Both the position numbers and the translations under genes were made by a program. The notes under the pieces were generated by a model. It had not been told where the DNA came from, ran no database searches, and saw nothing but the letters and a program-made list of their open reading frames with translations. From positions 62,001-126,000 of the forward strand of contig NZ_CAMFJF010000003.1 of NCBI RefSeq assembly GCF_945956895.1: a stretch of 64,000 nucleotides of DNA, given 5' to 3'. This document shows positions 9,154-18,312 of this stretch, one piece after another (position 1 is the first letter of the stretch; each line of letters opens with the position of its first letter). The stretch is from an uncultured Allobosea sp. GTDB lineage: Bacteria > Pseudomonadota > Alphaproteobacteria > Rhizobiales > Beijerinckiaceae.

Positions 9154-10098
9154 ATGGCCACGCTGATCCTCCGCCGCATCCTGATCGCGATACCGACGCT
9201 GTTCCTGGTATCGCTCTTCGTCTTCGCCCTGCAGCGCGCGCTGCCGGGCGACCCCTTCCTCGTCATCGCCGGCGAGGAACGCGACCCCGAGGTGATCGCG
9301 CGGCTGCGCGAGATCTACCGCATGGACGATCCGATCTTCGTCCAGTTCTTCGCCTGGCTCGGACAGGTCGTGCAGGGCGATTTCGGCCGCTCGCTGCGCA
9401 CGGGTGAACCGGTGCTGGGGCTGATCCTGCAGAAGTTGCCGGTGACGATCCAGCTCGCCACGGCTTCAATCCTGATCGCGATCTCGATCGGCATCCCGAT
9501 CGGCATCCTCGCGGCGCGGCGCAAGGGTACGCTCGTCGACTATTCGGCCAGCGCAGTCGCGCTGTCAGGGCTCTCGATCCCGAATTTCTGGTTCGGGATC
9601 ATGCTGATCCTCCTGGTCTCGGTGCACCTGAAATGGCTGCCGGCCTCGGGCTACGAATCGATCTTCGTCCACCCCTGGGAAGCGATCAAACGCCTGATCA
9701 TGCCGGCCTTCGTGCTCGGCAACGGGCTCGCCGCCTTCCTGATGCGCCATACCCGCTCGGCGATGCTGGAGGTGCTGCGCTCCGACTATGTCCGCACCGC
9801 CCGCGCCAAGGGGCTCGACGAGGACACGGTCGTGCATCGCCATGCGCTGCGCAACGCGCTGGTGCCGATCATCACGCTGACGACGCTGCTCTTCGGCGAG
9901 TTGCTGGCCGGCGCGGTGCTGACCGAGCAGGTCTTCACCATCCCCGGTTTCGGCAAACTCATCGTCGATGCCGTGTTCAACCGCGATTACGGCGTGGTGC
10001 AGGGCGTGGTGCTGTGCACGGCCATCGGCTTCATCCTGATGAACCTGATCGCCGACATTCTCTATGTTCTCGTCAATCCGCGCTTGAGGACCGGCTGA
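9154..10098 (+). CDS. ABC transporter permease (DppB-like)
   Basis: RRILIAIPTLFLVSLFVFALQRALPGDPF; EAA-type motif YVRTARAKGLDEDTVVHRHALRNALVPI. Confidence 0.93.
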   Translation: MATLILRRILIAIPTLFLVSLFVFALQRALPGDPFLVIAGEERDPEVIARLREIYRMDDPIFVQFFAWLGQVVQGDFGRSLRTGEPVLGLILQKLPVTIQLATASILIAISIGIPIGILAARRKGTLVDYSASAVALSGLSIPNFWFGIMLILLVSVHLKWLPASGYESIFVHPWEAIKRLIMPAFVLGNGLAAFLMRHTRSAMLEVLRSDYVRTARAKGLDEDTVVHRHALRNALVPIITLTTLLFGELLAGAVLTEQVFTIPGFGKLIVDAVFNRDYGVVQGVVLCTAIGFILMNLIADILYVLVNPRLRTG

Positions 10099-10979
10099 TG
10101 GCATCGCTCGATTCCATCTCCTCGACTGGTTCCGCCAACGGTGTGAAGGCCCGCCCGGGCGTGCTTTCCCGCCTCGTCCGCAACAAATCGGCGCTGATCG
10201 GCGGCAGCATCGTGCTGATCTTCGTTCTGATGGCGGTGCTGGCGCCGGTCCTGCTGCTGGCGGATCCGTTCAAGTCGAACTTCCTGGCCATCCGCAAGCC
10301 GCCATCCGAGCTCTACTGGTTCGGCACGGACGAACTCGGGCGCGATCAGGTCACGCGGCTGTTCTTCGGGGCGCGGGCCTCGCTGCTCGCCGGCATCGTC
10401 TCGGTGCTGATCGCGGTGGCGATCGGCCTGCCCTTCGGCCTCCTCGCGGGCTGGTATGGCGGCTGGGTCGACATCGCGATCTCGCGCGTCACCGAAGCCT
10501 TGCTGGCCTGTCCGTTCCTGATCCTCGCCATCGCGTTTGCCGCCGTGCTCGGCCCGTCGCTGACCAATGCGATGATCGCGATCGGCCTCTCGGCCGTGCC
10601 GATCTTCATCCGGCTGATCCGCGGCCAGGTGATGAACGTGAAGGCGGAGGATTTCGTCGAGGGCGCGCGGGCTGTCGGCGCGCGCGATCTCAGGCTGATG
10701 TTCCGCCATGTCCTGCCCAACACCCTGTCCCCCATCGTGGTGCAGTCGACATTATTCATGGCGCAGGCGATCATTCTCGAAGCCGCCCTCTCCTTCCTTG
10801 GCCTCGGCCAGCAGCCGCCGGCGCCCTCCTGGGGACAGATGCTCAACGTCGCCAAGAACTTCATGGAGCAGGCGCCGTGGATGTCGGTGGCGCCGGGCGT
10901 CTGCATCTTCCTCGCCGTGCTCGGCTTCAACCTGCTCGGCGACGGCCTGCGCGACGCGCTCGACCCGAAAGAAAACTAG
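10098..10979 (+). CDS. ABC transporter permease (DppC-like)
   Basis: YWFGTDELGRDQVTRLFFGARASLLAGIVSV; overlaps upstream stop as TGATG. Confidence 0.93.
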   Translation: MASLDSISSTGSANGVKARPGVLSRLVRNKSALIGGSIVLIFVLMAVLAPVLLLADPFKSNFLAIRKPPSELYWFGTDELGRDQVTRLFFGARASLLAGIVSVLIAVAIGLPFGLLAGWYGGWVDIAISRVTEALLACPFLILAIAFAAVLGPSLTNAMIAIGLSAVPIFIRLIRGQVMNVKAEDFVEGARAVGARDLRLMFRHVLPNTLSPIVVQSTLFMAQAIILEAALSFLGLGQQPPAPSWGQMLNVAKNFMEQAPWMSVAPGVCIFLAVLGFNLLGDGLRDALDPKEN

Positions 10980-11000
10980 AAGATGCCCCCTGCCACCCTC

Positions 11001-11438
11001 AGCCCTCATCCTGAGGAGCCGCGAAGCGGCGTCTCGAAGGATGCTTCAGGAGGCGCCTTGTGCGAGACCATGATGGATGCTGGCTCTACATCGTAAAATG
11101 CAGCGACGGCAGTTTCTACACCGGCACCACGCGTGCGGACGTGGCAACCCGCGTCGGCCAGCACAATGCAGGACTTCATTCCGACAGCTACACTTTCACC
11201 CGAAGGCCAGTTAGCCTCGTGTTCGCTGAGCATTTTCCCAACATCCTCGACGCAATCACCATGGAGCGACGCGTCAAAGGTTGGTCCCGACGAAAGAAAC
11301 AAGCCATGATCGACGGTCGCTGGGACGAATTACTCGAACTTGCGAAGCGCCAGCAGTGAGCTTTCCTTTGCCGCGTGATTTCGAGCCTTCTGGAGCATCC
11401 TTCGAGACGCCGCTGCGCGGCTCCTCAGGATGAGGGCT
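11001..11438. repeat. Family A palindromic repeat, copy A2, loop occupied by a GIY-YIG gene
   Basis: Left arm 11001-11054 and right arm 11389-11438 match A1/A3; loop 11055-11388 contains the ORF. Confidence 0.92.
11060..11359 (+). CDS. GIY-YIG nuclease family protein (GTG start)
   Basis: WLYIVKCSDGSFYTGTT (GIY-YIG), conserved Arg in ADVATRVGQHN, Glu in MERRVKGWSRRKKQAM; SD AGGAGG within the repeat arm. Confidence 0.9.
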   Translation: MRDHDGCWLYIVKCSDGSFYTGTTRADVATRVGQHNAGLHSDSYTFTRRPVSLVFAEHFPNILDAITMERRVKGWSRRKKQAMIDGRWDELLELAKRQQ

Positions 11439-11483
11439 GAGCTGAGATCTAATTCCCTTCTTCCTGTTTGACTGGATCCACCC

Positions 11484-13283
11484 ATGTTCACCACCCGCCC
11501 CGAAATCCTCGGTACCTTCGGTGTCGTGACCTCGACGCACTGGCTCGCCACCGCGTCGGGCATGGCGATGCTGGAAAAGGGCGGCAACGCCTTCGACGCC
11601 TGCGCCGCCGCCGCCTTCGTGCTGCAGGTGGTGGAGCCGCATCTCGTCGGCCCGGCCGGTGACATGCCCGCCGTGTTCTATTCGGCCGAGACCGGGAAGG
11701 TCGAGACGCTCTGCGCGCAGGGACCGGCCCCGCAGGCGGCCACCATCGCCGCCTACAAGGCGCTCGGCCTCGACCTGATCCCCGGCTCCGGCCTGCTCGC
11801 CACCGTCATCCCCGGCGCCTTCGGCGGCTGGATGAGGCTGTTGCGCGACCATGGCCGGCTCAAGCTGCGCGACGTTCTCGAACCCGCGATCGGCTATTTC
11901 GAGAACGGCCACCCGATGCTGCCGCGCGTCTCCGATTCGATCCGGGAGCTGACCGATCTCTTCAGCAACGAGTGGGCGAGCTCGGGCGCGGTCTACCTGC
12001 CCGGCGGCAATGTGCCGGAGGCGCGCAAGCTCTTCGCCAACAAGGCCGCGGCCGAAACCTACAAGCGCATCCTCGCCGAAGCGGAAGCCAAGGGCAGCGA
12101 TCGCCAGGAGCAGATCCAGGGCGCCTATGACGCCTGGTACAAGGGCTTCGTCGCCGAGGCGATGGACCGCTTCTGCCGCACGCAGGAGGTGATGGATTCC
12201 TCCGGCCGCCGCAACAAGGGCCTGCTGACCGCGCAGGACATGGCGAATTACCAGCCGACCTACGAGACGCCGACCTCGGTGACCTATCACGATTGGGAGG
12301 TCTTCAAGATCGGGCCCTGGGGTCAGGGTCCGGCCTTCCTGCAGACGCTGAAGATCCTGGAGGGCGTCGACCTCGCCGGGATGGGGCCGGCGAGCCCTGA
12401 GTTCGTGCATCATGTCGTCGAGGCGATGAAGCTCGCCTTCGCCGATCGCGAGGCCTATTACGGCGACCCGGATTTCGTGAAAGTGCCGCTCAATACCCTG
12501 CTCTCGGCGGACTATGCCGCCGGGCGGCGCGGGCTGATCGGCGAGCGCGCCTCGCTGGAACTGCGCCCCGGTATCGTCTCGGGCTACGAGGCTCAGGTCG
12601 CGCATGCGATGAAGGCGCTCGGCGCCATCGCCCAGCCGACCCAGGGAAGCGCCAGCGTCGGCGAGCCGACCATGGCCTCGATGGTCGCGGCCGGCCGCAA
12701 GGGCGACACCGTCCATATCGACGTCATCGACAAATGGGGCAACATGATCGCGGCAACGCCGTCCGGCGGCTGGCTGCAATCCTCGCCGGTGATCCCGGAA
12801 CTCGGCTTCCCGCTCAATTCGCGCGCCCAGATGTTCTGGCTGGAAGAGGGCCTGCCCTCCTCGCTTGCGCCCGGCAAGCGGCCGCGCACGACGCTGACGC
12901 CCTCGATCGCCTTCGAGAACGGCAAGCCCCGCCTCGCCTTCGGCACGCCGGGCGGCGACCAGCAGGAGCAGTGGCAGCTCGGCCTGTTCCTGCGCCGGGT
13001 CCATCACGGCCTCAACCTGCAGGAGGCGATCGACCTACCGTTGTTCCACACGCAGCATTTCCCCTCCTCGTTCTACCCGCGCTCGTCGCGGCCGGGCCAC
13101 ATGATGATCGAGGAGAGCATCGGTGCAGCCGCCCTTGCCGAGCTGGAACGCCGCGGCCATGCCGTCGAGAAGGCCCCTGCCTGGACAGTCGGGCGCCTGA
13201 CGGCGGCAGAACGCGGCGATGACGGCCTCTTGCGCGCCGCCGCGACGCCGCGTCTGATGCAGGCCTATGCTGCGGGGCGCTGA
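11484..13283 (+). CDS. Gamma-glutamyltransferase family protein
   Basis: ASGMAMLEKGGNAFDACAAAAFVLQVVEPH, DTVHIDVIDKWGNMIAATPSGGWLQSSPVIPELGF, GTPGGDQQEQWQLG. Confidence 0.92.
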   Translation: MFTTRPEILGTFGVVTSTHWLATASGMAMLEKGGNAFDACAAAAFVLQVVEPHLVGPAGDMPAVFYSAETGKVETLCAQGPAPQAATIAAYKALGLDLIPGSGLLATVIPGAFGGWMRLLRDHGRLKLRDVLEPAIGYFENGHPMLPRVSDSIRELTDLFSNEWASSGAVYLPGGNVPEARKLFANKAAAETYKRILAEAEAKGSDRQEQIQGAYDAWYKGFVAEAMDRFCRTQEVMDSSGRRNKGLLTAQDMANYQPTYETPTSVTYHDWEVFKIGPWGQGPAFLQTLKILEGVDLAGMGPASPEFVHHVVEAMKLAFADREAYYGDPDFVKVPLNTLLSADYAAGRRGLIGERASLELRPGIVSGYEAQVAHAMKALGAIAQPTQGSASVGEPTMASMVAAGRKGDTVHIDVIDKWGNMIAATPSGGWLQSSPVIPELGFPLNSRAQMFWLEEGLPSSLAPGKRPRTTLTPSIAFENGKPRLAFGTPGGDQQEQWQLGLFLRRVHHGLNLQEAIDLPLFHTQHFPSSFYPRSSRPGHMMIEESIGAAALAELERRGHAVEKAPAWTVGRLTAAERGDDGLLRAAATPRLMQAYAAGR

Positions 13284-13311
13284 GCTCTGTTCCACTGTTC
13301 TCCCTCCGCGG

Positions 13312-13412
13312 TCATCCCGGGCGGAGCGAAGCGAAGACCCGGGATCCATGCCTGAACCGTTCGGGCATGGATCCCGGATCAGCGCCGCTCACGCGGCTTG
13401 TCCGGGATGACA
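13312..13412. repeat. Family B palindromic repeat, copy B1 (GTCATCCCGGGC...GGGATCCATG...CATGGATCCCGG...CCGGGATGAC)
   Basis: Inverted arms; other copies at 38121, 45313, 55418 and 59301. Confidence 0.9.
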
Positions 13413-13459
13413 GCGTTCAATTTTCATTGGCCCGAGACCGTCTTTCAGGAGCTGACTAC

Positions 13460-14188
13460 ATGACCTGGTCCATCGTCGCCCGCGACGCCGCGACCGGCGC
13501 CTATGGCGTCGCCGTCTCGACCTGCGCCTTCGCCGTCGGCGCCCGCGTGCCCTATGGCGGCGGGCGGATCGGCGCCATCGCGACGCAGGCTTTCGTCAAC
13601 CCGCTCTACGGGATCGATGGGCTGAGGCTGCTGCAGGAGGGCCGCTCGGCGGTCGAGATCATCGCGACGCTGACAGCCGCCGACGAGGGCCGCGCCCATC
13701 GCCAGCTTCATGTCATCGACCGCGACGGCAAGATCGCTTCGCACACCGGCGCGGCCTGCATCGACTGGTGCGGCGCCGTCGACGGGCCGCAGGTCTCGGT
13801 CGCCGGCAACATGCTCTCCGGACCGGAGGTCGTGCAACAGACGCTGAAGGCCTATATCGCCGCGTCCGCGCTCGATTTCGACGAGCGCTTGCTGGTCGCG
13901 CTGGAAGCCGGCGAGAAGGCCGGCGGCGACAAGCGCGGCAAGCAATCCGCCGCCATCCGCATCTGGAGCGGCGAGCCGGTGCCGAGCATCGACATCCGCG
14001 TCGACGATCATGCCGATCCGCTCAGGGAGTTGCGGCGGCTTTGGCGTGTCGCCCATCAACGCTCAGTGCCGTTCCAGCAGGCCTCCCCCTCGCGCGGGCG
14101 CCCGGCCGGGGTCACCGACCGGACCGAGCTCGACCGCCTCTGCACGGAATATGCCGCCGCCTGGAATGCCCGGCACCCGGAGACCTGA
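13460..14188 (+). CDS. DUF1028 domain-containing protein (Ntn-hydrolase-like)
   Basis: MTWSIVARDAATGAYGVAVSTCAFAVGARVPYGGGRIGAIATQAFVNPLYGIDGL, SVAGNMLSGPEVV. Confidence 0.88.
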   Translation: MTWSIVARDAATGAYGVAVSTCAFAVGARVPYGGGRIGAIATQAFVNPLYGIDGLRLLQEGRSAVEIIATLTAADEGRAHRQLHVIDRDGKIASHTGAACIDWCGAVDGPQVSVAGNMLSGPEVVQQTLKAYIAASALDFDERLLVALEAGEKAGGDKRGKQSAAIRIWSGEPVPSIDIRVDDHADPLRELRRLWRVAHQRSVPFQQASPSRGRPAGVTDRTELDRLCTEYAAAWNARHPET

Positions 14189-14271
14189 CCAGCCAGGCGC
14201 ATTCTCGCGACGCCCGTCGCGTGATAGGCTGACGCTTCGTCATCCTGTCATTCCGGCGAGTGGAGAATGTG

Positions 14272-14862
14272 ATGGCCGACCCGGATCACGAAGCTCTCCA
14301 GAGGCGCGTTGCCTCGCTGGAAGCACAGGTCGCAGCCTTGCTGCAGGCGATTTCGGCGGATCGCGGCGGCAATGTCGTCATCAACGCGCCGGGCTCGCTG
14401 ACCGTCAATTGCGGGATGGGCATTGCGCTGACGGCCGGCAGCGTGATGTCGCTGACCGCAGGCGGCATTCTTGCCGTGGCCGCAGGCGCCAATGCCAATG
14501 TGGTCGTCGGCAGCCGGCTGCGCGTCAGCAGCGGCCATGAAGCTTCGTTCGAAACACGGAATTTCAACGTCACCGCGGCTGTGGGCTGCGAGATCGATAG
14601 CGGGCAGAATTTCGCGATCAGGGCCGGCAAGGACATGGCGATGAGCGTCGGGAAGGACATGGCCGTCCATGTCGGCAAGACGCTTTCAATCGACAGCGCC
14701 GACGCGGCAGCGCTGAAGAGCGGCGATGCCAGGTTGAGCCTGAAGAAGGACGGCAATGTCGAGCTGCAGGGCCGCGACATCACGCTCAAGGCGACCGGAC
14801 GCATTGAGGCCAAGGCGTCCGGCAATGTCACGATCAAAGGATCAAAGATCCTGCAGAATTGA
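14272..14862 (+). CDS. Orphan beta-helical repeat protein resembling the VgrG/gp5 spike C-terminal domain
   Basis: Repeating beta-helix-like strings (GSLTVNCGMGIALTAGSVMSLTAGGILAVAAG; GNVELQGRDITLKATGRIEAKASGNVTIKGSKILQN) typical of phage/T6SS spike tips; no other spike domains. Confidence 0.6.
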   Translation: MADPDHEALQRRVASLEAQVAALLQAISADRGGNVVINAPGSLTVNCGMGIALTAGSVMSLTAGGILAVAAGANANVVVGSRLRVSSGHEASFETRNFNVTAAVGCEIDSGQNFAIRAGKDMAMSVGKDMAVHVGKTLSIDSADAAALKSGDARLSLKKDGNVELQGRDITLKATGRIEAKASGNVTIKGSKILQN

Positions 14863-14870
14863 AACGCGTC

Positions 14871-14964
14871 CGTCATGCTCGCCCTTGTGGCGAGCATCCA
14901 CGTCTTGGACACCGCGCGGCATCAACGAAGACGTGGATGGTCGGGACAAGCCCGACCATGACGG
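14871..14964. repeat. Family C palindromic repeat, copy C1 (94 bp)
   Basis: CGTCATGCTCGCCCTTGTGGCGAGCATCCACGTCTTGG...GACGTGGATGGTCGGGACAAGCCCGACCATGACGG. Confidence 0.93.
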
Positions 14965-14983
14965 CGGAGGCCGTTCTGGCGGC

Positions 14984-16105
14984 TCAGGTCAGACGCCCAC
15001 GCGCCGCGACCGGCAGTTCCCCGATCAGCTTGTCGCCGCGCACGGTGATCAGGCGATCGACCATGTTGACGACGACGCAGACATGGTTCGGCACGATGCG
15101 CACGACCTCGCCGACGAGCGGGCGCTTGTTCGAGGCCGACAGGTCGAGGAAGCCGTGCTCCTCGGCGAATTGCGCGATCCGCGCCGCCGGGTACTCGAGG
15201 ATGTAGCCGTGGCCGTCGAGGTTGCCCTTGTCGCTGGTCAGCGTCTTCGAGCCTGAATCGAGGATGCCGCGCTCGGGCCCCGCCCGGCTCACCACGGTCG
15301 CATAGACCATGAGCGCGCAATCCTCCAGCGTCGCGACGCCGGCCGCGATCTGCATGCGGTCGTTGAAGATCGAGGTGCCCGAACGATGCTCGGTCGAGCC
15401 CTTCAGCTTGCCGATATGGGGCAGATTGGGCGAACCGCCGGTCGAGACGATGTCGGCCTTGAGGCCGGCATCGCGCAGGCCGGCATTGGCGGTGTCAAGG
15501 AAGACCTGCGTCCGCTCCCAGCCATCCTCCGGCGGGTACATCAGGAAGCCGGCGAAGCGCAGGCCGGGCGAGGCCGCGACCATCTTCGCCAGTTCGACCG
15601 CCTCGCCTGGCGTCTCGACGCCGGCGCGCTTGCGGCCGGTATCGCATTCGATGACCACCTCAAGATCACGGCCTGCGATCTCGCCGGCCCGCGGCAGGCC
15701 GGAGATCGTCACCGGGTTGTCGGCCGCGACGATCATCCGGACGCGGCGCTGGAGCGCGCCGAGGCGGCCCAGCTTCTCCTCGCCGAGGATGTTGTAGCTG
15801 ATCAGGATGTCGTCGATGCCGCCATCGGCCATGACCTCGGCCTCGCCGAGCTTCTGGCAGGTAATGCCGCGCGCGCCGGCCTCGATCTGGAGCCGCGCCA
15901 GTTCGGGCGACTTGTGCGTCTTGATATGCGGGCGGTTGGCGAGGCCGGCCGCATCGCAGGTGGCCTGGAGACGGGCGATATTGGCCTCGACCTTGTCGAG
16001 ATCGATCACCACGGCCGGCGTGCCGTAGCCGCGGGCGATCTCGGCCGCGAGCGGGGTGGCGGCCGGCTGGTCGACGGCTCTGGAGGTGGTCGCGGTCACG
16101 CTCAT
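14984..16105 (-). CDS. DSD1/D-threonine aldolase family PLP enzyme (alanine racemase N-terminal fold)
   Basis: GTPAVVIDLDKVEANIARLQ, RPHIKTHKSPELARLQIEAGARGITCQKLGEAEVMADGGIDDILISYNI, VSTGGSPNLPHIG, VPNHVCVVVN. Confidence 0.88.
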   Translation of the reverse strand: MSVTATTSRAVDQPAATPLAAEIARGYGTPAVVIDLDKVEANIARLQATCDAAGLANRPHIKTHKSPELARLQIEAGARGITCQKLGEAEVMADGGIDDILISYNILGEEKLGRLGALQRRVRMIVAADNPVTISGLPRAGEIAGRDLEVVIECDTGRKRAGVETPGEAVELAKMVAASPGLRFAGFLMYPPEDGWERTQVFLDTANAGLRDAGLKADIVSTGGSPNLPHIGKLKGSTEHRSGTSIFNDRMQIAAGVATLEDCALMVYATVVSRAGPERGILDSGSKTLTSDKGNLDGHGYILEYPAARIAQFAEEHGFLDLSASNKRPLVGEVVRIVPNHVCVVVNMVDRLITVRGDKLIGELPVAARGRLT

Positions 16106-16560
16106 GGATGCACCTTGACGATAACTTCGATCTCGACGGTCATGCGGTTCGGCAGCGAGCCCATGCCGACAGCCGAGCGGGCATGGCGGCCACGGTCGCC
16201 GAGCACGGCGACGAAGAGGTCCGAGCAGCCGTTGATGACCTTGGGGTGATCCGAGAAGTCCGGTGCGGCATTGACCATGCCGAGCAGCTTGACGACCTCG
16301 ACCTTGTCGAGCGAGCCGACCGCCTTCTTCATTGCCGCGAGCAGACCGAGGCCGGTCTGCCTGGCGTGCTCATAGGCCTGCTCGACCGTGACATCGGTGC
16401 CCACCTTGCCGGTCGGGTAAGTGCCGTCTGCCCGCTTCGGTCCCTGGCCGGAGAGATAGACCATGTCGCCGACCTGCTTGAAGCTGACATAGGTCGCGAC
16501 CGGCGTCGGCACGTCCGGCAGGGTCAGCCCCAACTCCTTCAGCCTGTCTTCGGCGCTCAT
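16102..16560 (-). CDS. RidA family protein (enamine/imine deaminase-like)
   Basis: GDMVYLSGQGPKRADGTYPTGKVGTDVTVEQAYEHARQTGLGLLAAMKKAVGSLDKV; stop overlaps downstream ATG. Confidence 0.88.
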   Translation of the reverse strand: MSAEDRLKELGLTLPDVPTPVATYVSFKQVGDMVYLSGQGPKRADGTYPTGKVGTDVTVEQAYEHARQTGLGLLAAMKKAVGSLDKVEVVKLLGMVNAAPDFSDHPKVINGCSDLFVAVLGDRGRHARSAVGMGSLPNRMTVEIEVIVKVHP

Positions 16561-16611
16561 GACGTTTCTCTCCTCAAATCCTGCCGGCGCTTGCCCTGCC
16601 GGCTTGTCCTG

Positions 16612-17121
16612 TCAGTCGTTCAGATCGCGGCGCATATAGCGGGCCGCATCGTCATAGCTCGCGAGCTTGCGATCAAGCGCGGGGTCATGCACCTCGCGAA
16701 AGCCCTGCCGCCGCCAGAAGCCGGTCGAATCGTTGACCGCGACCAGCGCCAGGCTCGTATAGCCGCGTTCAGCCGCATGGCGTGCGATCTCGGCAACGAT
16801 CGCACCGGCCGCACCGCTGCCGCGCCCGGAAGGGAGCAGGGCGAGGTCGTGAACATACCAGTTCGCGACGCCGCGCGGGATCTCCCCGAGCAGGGAGTTC
16901 AGGGCGGGAATGGCGCCCGCCGGCCAAGGATGGCTGACGAGATAGCCTTGCAGCGCGCCGTCTTCGCCGGCCAGCACATGGCAGCCCTCGGGCGCCAAGC
17001 ACAAACGCTCGGCAAAGACCGCCTGGTCCTCGGGATAGTCCGGGTGCAGCACGGCCGCGATCGCCATCACGGCCGGCAGGTCGGCCGGCGCCATGCGGCG
17101 CCAGCCTGTTTCATGAGACAT
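16612..17121 (-). CDS. GNAT family N-acetyltransferase
   Basis: YVHDLALLPSGRGSGAAGAIVAEIARHAAERGYTSLALVAVNDSTGFWRRQGF. Confidence 0.88.
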   Translation of the reverse strand: MSHETGWRRMAPADLPAVMAIAAVLHPDYPEDQAVFAERLCLAPEGCHVLAGEDGALQGYLVSHPWPAGAIPALNSLLGEIPRGVANWYVHDLALLPSGRGSGAAGAIVAEIARHAAERGYTSLALVAVNDSTGFWRRQGFREVHDPALDRKLASYDDAARYMRRDLND

Positions 17122-17127
17122 GGACGC

Positions 17128-18291
17128 TTACGCCACGACCTTCGGGAACTTGCTGGTCCGCTTCGGATGCCACCACTTGCCCTTGAGCACGACGCCCTCG
17201 GAGGCGATCTTGCGGTCACCGATCAGGTGCTCGCCGACGACGTCGACATAGTCGAACTTGCCTTCCTTGACGGTCAGGATCGTCGCATCGCCGAGCGAGC
17301 CGACCTTGAGCGAGCCGTATTCCGGCCGCTTCAGCGCCATGGCGGCATTCACGGTCGAGGCGGCGATGACGTTGTTCAGGCTCATGCCCATGCAGAGGAA
17401 CTTCGACATGGTGGTGACCTGATCATAGGCCGGGCCGTCGATGCAGAGCTTGTGCACGTCGGACGAGATCACGTCCGGCTCGAAGCCGTTGGCGAGCATG
17501 GCGCGCGTGGTCTTGAAGGAGAACGAGCCTTTGCCGTGGCCGATGTCGAAGATGACGCCGCGCTTGCGGGCGGCCAGCACTTCCGGCTTCACCGTGCCCT
17601 GCGCCGTCGCGGGCGCATTCGGGAAGGGGCGGAAGGCATGGGTCAGCACGTCGCCCGGACGGAGCATGCCGATGACCTCCTCGTAGGACGGTGGCGGATG
17701 ATCGATATGGCACATCAAGGGCATGCCGACCTCATTGGCGACCTGCAGCGCGATGTTGAGCGGCACGGTACCAGAGGTACCCGAAGCATGCAGGCCGACG
17801 CGAACCTTGATGCCGACGATGTAGTCGCGGTTCTTGTCGGCGACCTCGACGCAGTCGATCGGGTTCATCAGGCGCAGATCGCCGCTTTCGCCGACCATGA
17901 CGCGATGGTCGAAGCCGTAGATGCCGGCATGCGAGACATGGAGATAGGCAAGGATGCGTGCCTGGCTCTGCTCGATGACGTGCTTGCGGAAGCCCGCCCA
18001 ATTGCCGGGGCCGGCCGAGCCAGTATCGACCGAGGTGGTGACCCCGGAAACGCGGCAGAACTCGTCGGCGTCGATGCCGAGCGAGGTGCCGCCCCAATAG
18101 ACATGGGTGTGCAGGTCGATCAGGCCGGGCGAGACGATATAGCCGGAGACATCCCGGATCTCCTTGGCGCCCTTCAGGTCCTTGCCGAAGCCCGACACCT
18201 TGCCGTCCGTGAAGGCGACATCGAGGATGCCGTCATGCTTCTGGGAGGGGTCGATGACGCGGCCACCCTTCAGGATGAGATCGTGGGTCAC
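17128..18291 (-). CDS. Amidohydrolase/deacetylase family metallohydrolase
   Basis: LILKGGRVIDPSQKHDGILDVAF, VSPGLIDLHTHVYWGG, LMCHIDHPP, VISSDVHKLCIDGPAYDQ. Confidence 0.88.
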   Translation of the reverse strand: MTHDLILKGGRVIDPSQKHDGILDVAFTDGKVSGFGKDLKGAKEIRDVSGYIVSPGLIDLHTHVYWGGTSLGIDADEFCRVSGVTTSVDTGSAGPGNWAGFRKHVIEQSQARILAYLHVSHAGIYGFDHRVMVGESGDLRLMNPIDCVEVADKNRDYIVGIKVRVGLHASGTSGTVPLNIALQVANEVGMPLMCHIDHPPPSYEEVIGMLRPGDVLTHAFRPFPNAPATAQGTVKPEVLAARKRGVIFDIGHGKGSFSFKTTRAMLANGFEPDVISSDVHKLCIDGPAYDQVTTMSKFLCMGMSLNNVIAASTVNAAMALKRPEYGSLKVGSLGDATILTVKEGKFDYVDVVGEHLIGDRKIASEGVVLKGKWWHPKRTSKFPKVVA

Positions 18292-18312
18292 TTTTTTGTC
18301 CTCTGGGAGTGA

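Noticed and set aside
11330-11665. ORFs translating repeats, e.g. 'SPHPEEPRSGVSKDAP...' or 'LILRSRAAASRRMLQ' peptides
   Set aside because: These peptides come from the family A palindromic repeat read in various frames; not real proteins.
14220-14262. CGTCAT...GTCATTCCGGCGAGTGGAG upstream of the spike-like gene as another full repeat
   Set aside because: Only a short terminal-like fragment; no opposite arm seen.
16108-18312. Long + strand ORF (734 aa) antisense to RidA/GNAT/amidohydrolase genes
   Set aside because: Charged, low-complexity H/R/D/G-rich translation typical of antisense frames in high-GC DNA; opposite strand has three clear protein families.
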